Positions 1 to 5,290 of a stretch of DNA of 7,030 nt are shown here, one piece after another. Both the position numbers and the translations under genes were made by a program. Location: the NCBI GenBank assembly GCA_002352225.1, contig DEIA01000011.1, positions 438 to 7,467 of the forward strand, read 5' to 3'. The notes under the pieces are model-generated. The model did not search any database and had not been told where the DNA came from. It saw nothing but the letters and a program-made list of their open reading frames with translations. This DNA comes from Flammeovirgaceae bacterium UBA2786 (GTDB lineage: Bacteria; Bacteroidota; Bacteroidia; Cytophagales; Cyclobacteriaceae). Numbering within the stretch: the first letter of the stretch is position 1; every line of letters begins with the position of its first letter.

Positions 1-229
1 TGGTGGGGTGCATAAAAATAGCCGCATCAATGCCCACAATATTATCGTGGAGCAACGTCATAAACTTCCACCAATATTCTTTGATGTTATTTTTTAACTC
101 GGCCCCGTTCTGCCCATAGTCATAAACCGCGCTCAAGCCATCATAAATTTCGCTGGATGGGAAAATAAACCCATACTCTTTGGCATGGGAGATTACATTT
201 TTAAAAAGATTGTCTTCAGTATTTGCCAT
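1..229 (-). CDS. glyS: Glycine--tRNA ligase (class II, single-chain), N-terminal part
   Basis: Charges tRNA-Gly with glycine, using ATP, in the cytoplasm. I translated the reverse complement from the ATG at 229 and read 76 open codons to the window edge, so the 3' part of the gene is missing. The protein begins MANTEDNLFKNVISHAKEYG, followed by a FIFPSSEIYDGLSAVYDYG-like stretch (about residues 21-39), an EYWW motif (about 51-54) and an IVGIDAAIFMHP stretch (about 63-74). This is the hallmark N-terminus of the homodimeric (alpha2) class II GlyRS used by Bacteroidota, many other bacteria and eukaryotes, unlike the alpha2beta2 enzyme of E. coli. The start is supported by the family N-terminus and by a perfect TATCTTTG box 6 nt upstream. 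It lies 56 bp downstream of the histidine kinase stop on the same strand but probably has its own promoter. Family identity is near certain; the symbol is by family convention. Confidence 0.93.
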   Translation of the reverse strand, partial: MANTEDNLFKNVISHAKEYGFIFPSSEIYDGLSAVYDYGQNGAELKNNIKEYWWKFMTLLHDNIVGIDAAIFMHPT

Positions 230-235
230 AAGGCG

Positions 236-264
236 CAAAGATAGAAATTAGTCGATAGTCCAAA
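236..264 (-). promoter_or_regulatory. Probable glyS promoter (Bacteroidota type)
   Basis: On the minus strand TATCTTTG (243 to 236) is a perfect match to the TAnnTTTG -7 element known from Bacteroidota. A TTTG (264 to 261) lies 17 nt upstream as a possible -33 element. The -7 box ends only 6 nt before the glyS ATG, which implies a very short or absent leader. The -33 element overlaps the inverted repeat at 259-276. The motif is seen directly; promoter activity is inferred. Confidence 0.5.
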
Positions 265-276
265 ATGTGTTTTGGA
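259..276. repeat. Inverted repeat between the histidine kinase stop and glyS
   Basis: TCCAAAA (259-265), a TGTG loop and TTTTGGA (270-276) form a perfect 7-bp inverted repeat. It lies 9 bp beyond the kinase stop and across the presumed glyS -33 element. It could be a weak terminator hairpin for the kinase, but it is A/T-rich and no T-run follows it in the kinase direction, or it could be a DNA-binding site for glyS control. The symmetry is seen; the role is unknown. Confidence 0.35.
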
Positions 277-285
277 TCAATAAAA

Positions 286-1524
286 TCAGGCAGGGATGTG
301 TACGGTAAAGCGCGACCCCAAGCCGTAGGTAGAAGTAAATGAAATCGTGCCCTTTAACTTACTTACATTTTCGCGGGCAATGTACAACCCTAAACCCGAG
401 CCTTCGGTAACATCGTTGGCACGATAAAACATGTTGAAAAGATTTTTATGGTGTTCTTCACGTATTCCAATTCCATTGTCTTCGATATGAATGCTGCAAA
501 TATCACTATCTATAAGCCCGCTCACCCTCAGGTAGGGGTTAGCTTTTGTTGTATCTTGATATTTGAATGCATTGCTGATCAGGTTATTTAATACTACCCG
601 CAAACGCGCCATATCTGTGTTAACTTTCAAACCGGGCTCAATCTGAATTTCAACTTCAACCTTGTTGCTGCTTGCATACTGAAGTGATGCTATGATATCT
701 TCCAACAAATCGCGTAACCCGAATTTTTCAATTCTTAATTCCACTCGCGTATTCCGGGAGTATTCAACAATATCTTTAATATAATTATCCATCACCTTTA
801 CCCGGTCTTTCATTAAACCTAAGTACTCTGTGGCCCGCGTACTGTCGTGCTGTGCCAGTTGAATAAGGCCGGCCATGGAAGTTAGCGGAGCCCGTAAGTC
901 GTGCGAAGCGCTGTATACAAACCGGTCTAACTCCTGATTGGTTTTACTAAGTTCTTCGTTCTTTGCCAGAATGCTCTTTTCAGAGTCCATCACCATCTGA
1001 TCGAAAAAAATTATAATCAGAATGCCAATAATCAATAAGATCAGGAAGGTTACAATAAAGAAAAAGTGTGGGTTGTTAGGATGAAAGTGCGATGGGTTAT
1101 ATATGGCAATACTAAATAGCACAAAACTTAGGATTGTAAATCCGATGCCTTTCCATCTTTCGCGGTAGCCAAACACGGCCAAGGCTCCGAGGCTACTGGG
1201 TACAAAATATAAATAGGAACCTGTTTGAAGGGGATCGGTATCTACCAAGCAGAAATAATAAGCCATAAAATTTGTACGAAGCAGATGGATAACAAGGGCT
1301 GTATTTATAAAACCCTTTCGAAGCAAAAAAAGACAAGCAATTGAAATTATAAATCCAATAAACAGAGAGGTGGGGTCACCTTCCTCATTAAAAAGATTTA
1401 CAACGGCAAAAAACAGACCTATACCAATATAGATACATATCAGATAGGCGCCCAGCACTACCTTTCGTCTGTCCGATGCGGTACCCGGAATGTTTTTTCC
1501 CAGAATTAATTCTTGCAAATTCAT
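286..1524 (-). CDS. Membrane-bound sensor histidine kinase (orphan)
   Basis: Signal-transducing kinase that should autophosphorylate on histidine and pass the phosphate to a response regulator. The 412 residues fall into three parts. The N-terminal part has about six hydrophobic segments (roughly 23-45, 52-68, 71-92, 102-120, 126-143, 153-175) with only short loops, so the signal is probably sensed in or near the membrane. A short charged helix at 178-200 is a likely dimerisation linker. The catalytic part has a HisKA H-box SASHDLRAP with phospho-acceptor His208, an N-box around Asn314-Asn318 (NNLISNAFKY), a G1 box DNGIG (349-353) and a G2 box GSGLGL (375-380), so all ATP-binding motifs look intact. 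There is no receiver domain, PAS domain or HAMP domain. No response regulator is adjacent: the neighbours are usp (divergent) and glyS (downstream). The ligand and partner cannot be deduced. Class is firm; role is unknown. Confidence 0.9.
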   Translation of the reverse strand: MNLQELILGKNIPGTASDRRKVVLGAYLICIYIGIGLFFAVVNLFNEEGDPTSLFIGFIISIACLFLLRKGFINTALVIHLLRTNFMAYYFCLVDTDPLQTGSYLYFVPSSLGALAVFGYRERWKGIGFTILSFVLFSIAIYNPSHFHPNNPHFFFIVTFLILLIIGILIIIFFDQMVMDSEKSILAKNEELSKTNQELDRFVYSASHDLRAPLTSMAGLIQLAQHDSTRATEYLGLMKDRVKVMDNYIKDIVEYSRNTRVELRIEKFGLRDLLEDIIASLQYASSNKVEVEIQIEPGLKVNTDMARLRVVLNNLISNAFKYQDTTKANPYLRVSGLIDSDICSIHIEDNGIGIREEHHKNLFNMFYRANDVTEGSGLGLYIARENVSKLKGTISFTSTYGLGSRFTVHIPA

Positions 1525-1635
1525 TAGCTTGTATACCGGCTGGAATTTTACAGTTTCTAACCTAATGTTATTTTAAATTTAAGAAAGATTAGTAGAAATA
1601 TTATCAAGACCCGGTTGGTTTAGTATGTTTACCAC
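1525..1635. promoter_or_regulatory. Divergent intergenic region, histidine kinase / usp
   Basis: These 111 bp must hold the starts of two divergent transcription units. Toward usp, TATGTTTA (1624-1631) matches TAnnTTTG at all but the last base and ends 4 nt before the usp ATG, with no good -33 TTG at the expected distance. Toward the kinase, TAGGTTAG (minus strand, 1564 to 1557) matches all but one base and would give a leader of roughly 25 nt, again without a clear -33. The palindrome TAAATTTA (1574-1581) lies near the middle. The motifs are seen; assigning promoters is tentative. Confidence 0.3.
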
Positions 1636-2481
1636 ATGCAATTTAAGGTTATTGGTTTAGCGATTTCCTTTTCGCCAACCACCGCAGCCATGTTGGCTGA
1701 GGCCGGGCGGTTAGCCATTCAGTTTAACGCACGCCTGATACTTATTCATGTTGGAAAACATAGCCCTTATGAAGACCAGAAAGCCGAAGAGTTAATCGCA
1801 TCGAGTGGTGTTTTGCGCGAAATCATAAAAATAGTATGGAAACAAGGTGATCCTGTTAAAGAAATTTTAGCTGCCTGCCAGGAAGAAAAGATAGAGTTAC
1901 TGGTAGCCGGAGCACTTAAAAAAGAAAATCTGGTAAATCATTATCTGGGCACTGTAGCACGCAAGATAATGCACAAAGCCAGATGCTCTGTACTAATGAT
2001 TACCAACCCATCGCTTACCTATACCCCAATCAAAAACATTGTGGTAAATGGGGAAGATAGCCCGTTTATTAAAGAAGCTATTCAGGCCGGGTGCGAGTGG
2101 GGGCGGCCCGATCATGCATGGATTCACATTGTACGCGAACTCAAATTACTGGGCCTTGCCCTGGCAGCCAATGAGCAATACAATGAGGAAGAGTACGATC
2201 AAAGTAAACAACAAATGGTACAGCAAGAAGTAAATGAAGTGGAAGCTATGCTAAAAACCATTCCGCACGAAAAATCCAGAATCAATATTAAAATGATTTC
2301 CGGCAAAGCCGGATTTGAACTGGCCCGCTTTGCAGAACGAAAAGAAGCCGACTTGTTGGTACTGGGTGCCCCCGATAGAAAGTTTTCATTCTTCACCCGC
2401 GTGTTTCCACACGATCAGGAGTATATTTTTAATGAACTGCCCTGTAATCTATTGATGATACAACCCCGAAAAAACCGATGA
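1636..2481 (+). CDS. Universal stress protein, two tandem Usp domains
   Basis: Cytoplasmic UspA-superfamily protein of 281 residues, the usual length for a double-domain Usp. Domain 1 (about 1-122) runs from FKVIGLAISFS to ARCSVLMI; domain 2 (about 132-275) runs from IKNIVVNGED to LPCNLLMI. Each has the alternating beta/alpha pattern and the closing C-x-L-L/M-M-I strand of the family. The ATP-binding signature G-2x-G-9x-G(S/T) is degenerate. Domain 1 keeps Gly92 and Gly105-Thr106 but has Lys95 at the second glycine and lacks the usual Asp after strand 1. Domain 2 keeps Gly244 but has Asp247 and then Phe257-Pro258 where G-S/T is expected. Nucleotide binding is therefore doubtful, at least in domain 2. 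Its stop overlaps the antiporter start (ATGA, 2478-2481), so the two products are probably co-translated, and a role in sensing stress for, or modulating, cation/proton exchange is a reasonable inference. Confidence 0.9.
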   Translation: MQFKVIGLAISFSPTTAAMLAEAGRLAIQFNARLILIHVGKHSPYEDQKAEELIASSGVLREIIKIVWKQGDPVKEILAACQEEKIELLVAGALKKENLVNHYLGTVARKIMHKARCSVLMITNPSLTYTPIKNIVVNGEDSPFIKEAIQAGCEWGRPDHAWIHIVRELKLLGLALAANEQYNEEEYDQSKQQMVQQEVNEVEAMLKTIPHEKSRINIKMISGKAGFELARFAERKEADLLVLGAPDRKFSFFTRVFPHDQEYIFNELPCNLLMIQPRKNR

Positions 2482-3716
2482 ACAAACTCAGCCAACATGA
2501 GTTAATGAGTCTGCTCATCCAGCTAAGCATCATGCTGGTAATGGGGCGTTTGCTTGCCGAAGCCGCACGCAAAATAAAACAACCGGCCGTAGTGGGCGAA
2601 ATTCTGGCGGGTATAATTCTCGGTCCAACCATACTGGGTATGGTTAATCCTGATTGGTTTCAGGGCTTGTTTCCTGATGGGTCATCTTCGCTTGTATTAG
2701 ATGGGTTTGTACAGGTTGCGGTAGTGCTGTTGCTGTTTATTGCCGGGCTTGAGGTTGACCTGCACATTGTACTGCAGCAGGGCAGGCAGGCATTTTATAC
2801 CAGTACGCTGGGATTAATTATCCCCTTTTCAATCGGGTTTGCATTCCCCTATTTTTTCCCTGCATTCTTTGGTAGCACCGATGAGAATCGCCACCTGGCT
2901 TATGCCCTATTTATGGGTACCTCTATGGCCATTACAGCCCTACCGGTTATTGCCCGTATTCTAATGGATCTTAATATGTTCAAATCGCGCATGGGCATGC
3001 TGGTTATTTCTTCGGCTATGATAAACGATTTAATTGGGTGGCTAATTTTTTCTGTTGTATTGGGCATGATTGGCAAAGAACAAAATCTTTCTTTGTGGAG
3101 TACGGTATTATTAACACTGGGCTTTACCGCCATTATGCTAACCGTTGGGCGAGGGCTGATTAATAGAATATTGCCCTGGGTTAATCGCAAACTTGCCTGG
3201 CCTGGCGGCTTGTTATCGTTGGCTCTTGCACTTTGTTTTTTAGGTGCTGCATTTACTGAATACATCGGCATTCATGCCATCTTCGGGGCGTTTATTGTGG
3301 GCGTTGCCCTGGGCGACTCCGAACATCTAAGTGAACGCGCTAAAGAAATTTTGCACCAGTTTATCAACAACATTTTTGCTCCACTATTTTTTGTGGCCAT
3401 CGGACTTAAGGTAAATTTTATCGAAAATTTTGATCTGCTCCTTACGCTTGTCATAATTGCCATTGCCTTTGCGGGAAAAATTATCGGCAGTGGCTGGGGT
3501 ACACGGCTGGGTGGGTTTACCTGGCGCGAATCGCTTGCCGCAAGCTTTGGTATGAATGCACGGGGCGCCATGGAAATTATACTCGGTTTAATTGCGCTTG
3601 AAACCGGACTTATCAATGAAAAAGTTTTTGTCTCGTTGGTCATTATGGCATTAGTAACCAGCATGAGCAGCGGCCCGTTAATGAAATGGATTCTGAGAAA
3701 GAATTCTAGCCTATAG
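2478..3716 (+). CDS. CPA2-family monovalent cation:proton antiporter (CHX/Kha1-like)
   Basis: Inner-membrane exchanger of K+ and/or Na+ for H+, acting in pH and ion homeostasis. The 412 residues are nearly all hydrophobic helices, about 12, ending soon after the last one, so this is a bare Na_H_Exchanger domain without a RCK/TrkA-N or Usp tail. Landmarks are PAVVGEILAGIILGPTILG (36-54), FIAGLEVDL (87-95), ITALPVIARIL (152-162), the ion-binding pair Asn183-Asp184 in SAMINDLIGW, Lys334 in FAGKIIGSG, and GMNARGAMEIIL (358-369). The ITALPVIARIL and ND-W pattern resembles eukaryotic CHX/Kha1 and their bacterial relatives more than the Asp-Asp type (NapA/GerN) or the Gln-Asp type (KefB/C). From family rules an ND pair suggests electroneutral exchange; that is inference. 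Its ATG overlaps the usp stop in ATGA, so translation is probably coupled. The 3' end overlaps the convergent DUF2461 gene by 11 bp. Ion specificity cannot be read. Confidence 0.9.
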   Translation: MNKLSQHELMSLLIQLSIMLVMGRLLAEAARKIKQPAVVGEILAGIILGPTILGMVNPDWFQGLFPDGSSSLVLDGFVQVAVVLLLFIAGLEVDLHIVLQQGRQAFYTSTLGLIIPFSIGFAFPYFFPAFFGSTDENRHLAYALFMGTSMAITALPVIARILMDLNMFKSRMGMLVISSAMINDLIGWLIFSVVLGMIGKEQNLSLWSTVLLTLGFTAIMLTVGRGLINRILPWVNRKLAWPGGLLSLALALCFLGAAFTEYIGIHAIFGAFIVGVALGDSEHLSERAKEILHQFINNIFAPLFFVAIGLKVNFIENFDLLLTLVIIAIAFAGKIIGSGWGTRLGGFTWRESLAASFGMNARGAMEIILGLIALETGLINEKVFVSLVIMALVTSMSSGPLMKWILRKNSSL

Positions 3717-4365
3717 CATTCAAAAGAAAATCATTAAGTGGTTTTATTGCTTTGGCCACTTCGGCTGCTGTTTTTACAAACTTTTTATCGAGCACTTCTT
3801 TATCGGTAAAGTAGTGCGTTACAATAAAACTCTTGTTCTTCAGCAAATCAATATGCGGATGATCTTTCGGGTAACCTTTGGGGGCTGTTTTTAGTTTGTC
3901 GAAATCATCTAAGCCTGTAAAATATTTCTTAAACTTTTTATCGTTAAGAATTTTCAAAAAATCTTTTGTGTTGTAATCAATCTCCTGTCTGATCTTAGCC
4001 AGGTTTTCCGGATTGGGCATATAAAAACCACCGGCTATAAAACTTTTTCCCGGCTCAATATGAATATAATAGCCGGGCTCCTGCTCCATTTTTCCGTGTG
4101 CTGAAAGACCGGCACCCATATTTACTTTGTAGGGCCGTTTATCTTTGCTAAAGCGTACATCGCGATAAATTCGAAAGGCCAGCTTACGCGGATTTAATCC
4201 GGCAAGGCTTTCGTCAAACTTTAAAAGTTCTTTATGGAGTGCCTCCACAAAATCATCGAACAAGGTTTTTGCTTCAAGATATTTTGGTTTGCTCTTTTCA
4301 AACCACTGGCGGTTATTGTTTTTGGCAATCGCCTTAAGAAAAGACTGAATAGTGGCTAAATTCAT
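3706..4365 (-). CDS. DUF2461 family protein (TIGR02453 type)
   Basis: Conserved cytoplasmic protein of unknown function, 219 residues, the normal size for this family. No signal peptide or membrane segment is visible. Family landmarks are NRQWFEKSKPKY (18-29), FRIYRDVRFSKDKRPYK (64-80), GYYIHIEPG (98-106), AGGFYMP (111-117) and a PKGYPKDHPHIDLLKNKSF stretch (162-180). The many conserved basic and aromatic residues around 64-80 suggest an anionic ligand, but no activity has been established that I can name. The start at the ATG (4365) places the NRQWF motif at the usual distance from the N-terminus. It is the last gene of the minus-strand train, 19 bp after the small protein gene, and probably shares its transcript. 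Its 3' end overlaps the antiporter by 11 bp with stops facing each other. Confidence 0.88.
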   Translation of the reverse strand: MNLATIQSFLKAIAKNNNRQWFEKSKPKYLEAKTLFDDFVEALHKELLKFDESLAGLNPRKLAFRIYRDVRFSKDKRPYKVNMGAGLSAHGKMEQEPGYYIHIEPGKSFIAGGFYMPNPENLAKIRQEIDYNTKDFLKILNDKKFKKYFTGLDDFDKLKTAPKGYPKDHPHIDLLKNKSFIVTHYFTDKEVLDKKFVKTAAEVAKAIKPLNDFLLNAIG

Positions 4366-4384
4366 AGGTGCGCTTTTCTGTACA

Positions 4385-4612
4385 TTATATTACTGGCAAC
4401 GAAACAGTCTGTGCCTGAATAGTTTCATGCCTGCTGGCAATAGAAAGCTGGTGTTTGCTTTTACAAAAGAATACCAGCCCCTTGTAGGAAGTTACATAGG
4501 TAAATGTAGTTCCAAAAAAGGAAGTGCTGGTAGTTACTACGGCAAGTCCCTCATTTCGATTTAACAGGTTCTGAAAATCTTCTGGTTGCAACTTAACAAA
4601 CACCCCATTCAT
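4385..4612 (-). CDS. Small hypothetical protein, 75 residues
   Basis: I do not recognise a named family with certainty. From the ATG at 4612 the product is MNGVFVKLQPEDFQNLLNR and onward. It has a short beta strand, an amphipathic helix (about 9-20), then beta-rich segments GLAVVTTST (22-30), TTFTYVTSYKGLVFFCK (35-51) and a closing QTVSLPVI (68-75). No signal peptide or membrane helix is seen, and it is probably cytoplasmic. The frame is also open upstream: ATG 4651 lies 4 nt after the vapC stop and would give 88 residues, and ATG 4666 overlaps vapC. I prefer 4612 because the extra N-terminal residues (VPHTVHATHAPK) look like low-complexity non-coding sequence. It sits between vapC and the DUF2461 gene, with 19 bp to the latter, so co-transcription is likely. 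An opposite-strand frame at 4352-4564 is the less protein-like alternative. Confidence 0.6.
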   Translation of the reverse strand: MNGVFVKLQPEDFQNLLNRNEGLAVVTTSTSFFGTTFTYVTSYKGLVFFCKSKHQLSIASRHETIQAQTVSLPVI

Positions 4613-4655
4613 TTTTGGGGCGTGTGTGGCATGAACTGTGTGTGGTACCATATTT

Positions 4656-5030
4656 TTACGCTTCAATTATCTTAACATCATATCGCAGAATTTGTGTATC
4701 ACGGGTCATCAAGTGAAAATCATTTGATTTTGCCTGAGCAACCATAATCCGATCAAACGGATCGTTGTGGTAAGTAGGTAACTTTGCAAGTTCCTGAATA
4801 TGTTGGTGCATGATCGGCATTTCAATTAAATCATCGGCAGCTTTCGCGATCAAAGCATCAGGCAGTTTTATTTTTTTTAAGGATCGCTTTATTGAAATTT
4901 CCCACAAAACTGCTGAACTTAAGTACAAAGAGTTGGTTCTATCCTCTATGAATTGTCTTGCCTCTTTTCTCAGGAATTGAGGATCTTCGTACCACCAAAT
5001 AACAACGTGAGTATCTAAGAGTATGTTCAT
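4656..5030 (-). CDS. VapC-type PIN-domain toxin of a type II toxin-antitoxin pair
   Basis: Predicted Mg2+-dependent ribonuclease that blocks growth, typically by cutting tRNA or rRNA, when freed from its antitoxin. At 124 residues it is a single PIN domain of normal length. The acidic active-site set is intact: Asp6 in NILLDTHVVIWW, Glu44 in VLWEISIK, Asp93 (with Asp90) in HNDPFDRIMVAQA, and Asp111 in LMTRDTQIL. The DTHxxIWW and DPFDR motifs place it in the PIN subgroup normally paired with Phd/YefM-like antitoxins. The start ATG overlaps the antitoxin stop in ATGA (5030-5027), the coupling expected for such a pair. The local sequence is A/T-richer than the antiporter and murF (around 32-38% G+C in the lines I counted, against 40-47%), consistent with acquired DNA but not proof. 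The RNA target is unknown. Confidence 0.92.
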   Translation of the reverse strand: MNILLDTHVVIWWYEDPQFLRKEARQFIEDRTNSLYLSSAVLWEISIKRSLKKIKLPDALIAKAADDLIEMPIMHQHIQELAKLPTYHNDPFDRIMVAQAKSNDFHLMTRDTQILRYDVKIIEA

Positions 5031-5254
5031 TCAAAATGCTTCATGAATTCTTTTGGCAACTCATCAAAATCATCAGCTATCCAAACCTTCCCCTTAAATT
5101 GTCCGCCAACCCGCTTACCCTTTTTATTTTCGATCTTATTCAACGTAACCAATGGTGTGCCCCTACTTGCAATAATAATTTTTTCTCCCTTTAAAACTCT
5201 CTTTATCAAGGAAGATAAGGTTGATTTTGCTTTGTGTATGTTCACGGTCTCCAT
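5027..5254 (-). CDS. Phd/YefM-family antitoxin, partner of the VapC toxin
   Basis: A 75-residue antitoxin that should bind and neutralise the downstream PIN toxin and repress its own operon. The N-terminal part (1-40; METVNIHKAKSTLSSLIKRV, then GEKIIIASRGTPLVTL) has the Phd/YefM layout: a strand, the helix carrying AKSTLSSLI, and the GEKIIIASRGTPLVTL strands that form the DNA-binding dimer. The basic linker (KIENKKGKRVGGQFKGK, 40-56) leads to an acidic tail WIADDFDELPKEFMKHFE (58-75), the usual toxin-wrapping segment. The gene overlaps vapC by 4 nt. It starts 20 bp after the murF stop, and two 8-bp palindromes directly abut its start codon, consistent with autoregulation. Confidence 0.9.
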   Translation of the reverse strand: METVNIHKAKSTLSSLIKRVLKGEKIIIASRGTPLVTLNKIENKKGKRVGGQFKGKVWIADDFDELPKEFMKHFE

Positions 5255-5271
5255 TTAGCTAAGTTAGCTAA
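5255..5271. promoter_or_regulatory. Probable antitoxin operator: two TTAGCTAA palindromes
   Basis: TTAGCTAAGTTAGCTAA holds two identical 8-bp perfect palindromes (5255-5262 and 5264-5271) separated by one base, so their centres are 9 bp apart. The array directly abuts the antitoxin ATG and fills most of the 20-bp gap to murF. Phd/YefM antitoxins are known to bind short paired palindromes at their own promoters, so this is the natural operator candidate. The repeat is seen; protein binding is inferred. Confidence 0.55.
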
Positions 5272-5290
5272 TATCTATAAATACTCCAAA
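5259..5290 (-). promoter_or_regulatory. Candidate toxin-antitoxin promoter inside the murF 3' end
   Basis: On the minus strand TTTG (5290 to 5287) and TAACTTAG (5266 to 5259) are spaced by 20 nt, fitting the Bacteroidota -33/-7 arrangement with one mismatch in TAnnTTTG. The -33 lies in the murF coding region and the -7 overlaps both operator palindromes. The box ends 4 nt before the antitoxin ATG, implying a nearly leaderless message. Confidence 0.35.

Noticed and set aside
1574..1581. Palindrome TAAATTTA as a shared bidirectional promoter
   Set aside because: It is only a partial match to TAnnTTTG, no TTG lies at the usual -33 distance on either strand, and such A/T palindromes arise easily in this A/T-rich gap.
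2900..3664. Two minus-strand open frames (123 and 130 codons) opposite the antiporter
   Set aside because: They are shadows of the strongly hydrophobic antiporter coding sequence, and the translations show no domain, motif or sensible start context.
4352..4564. 70-codon plus-strand frame opposite the small protein gene
   Set aside because: It overlaps the DUF2461 start and is antisense to the better-patterned minus-strand small protein. Its composition is mixed with no fold-like periodicity.
4613..4666. N-terminal extension of the small protein from ATG 4666 or 4651
   Set aside because: The added residues look low-complexity (several His, Thr and Ala) and ATG 4666 runs into the vapC stop region. 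The structured part starts at ATG 4612. ATG 4651 remains possible.
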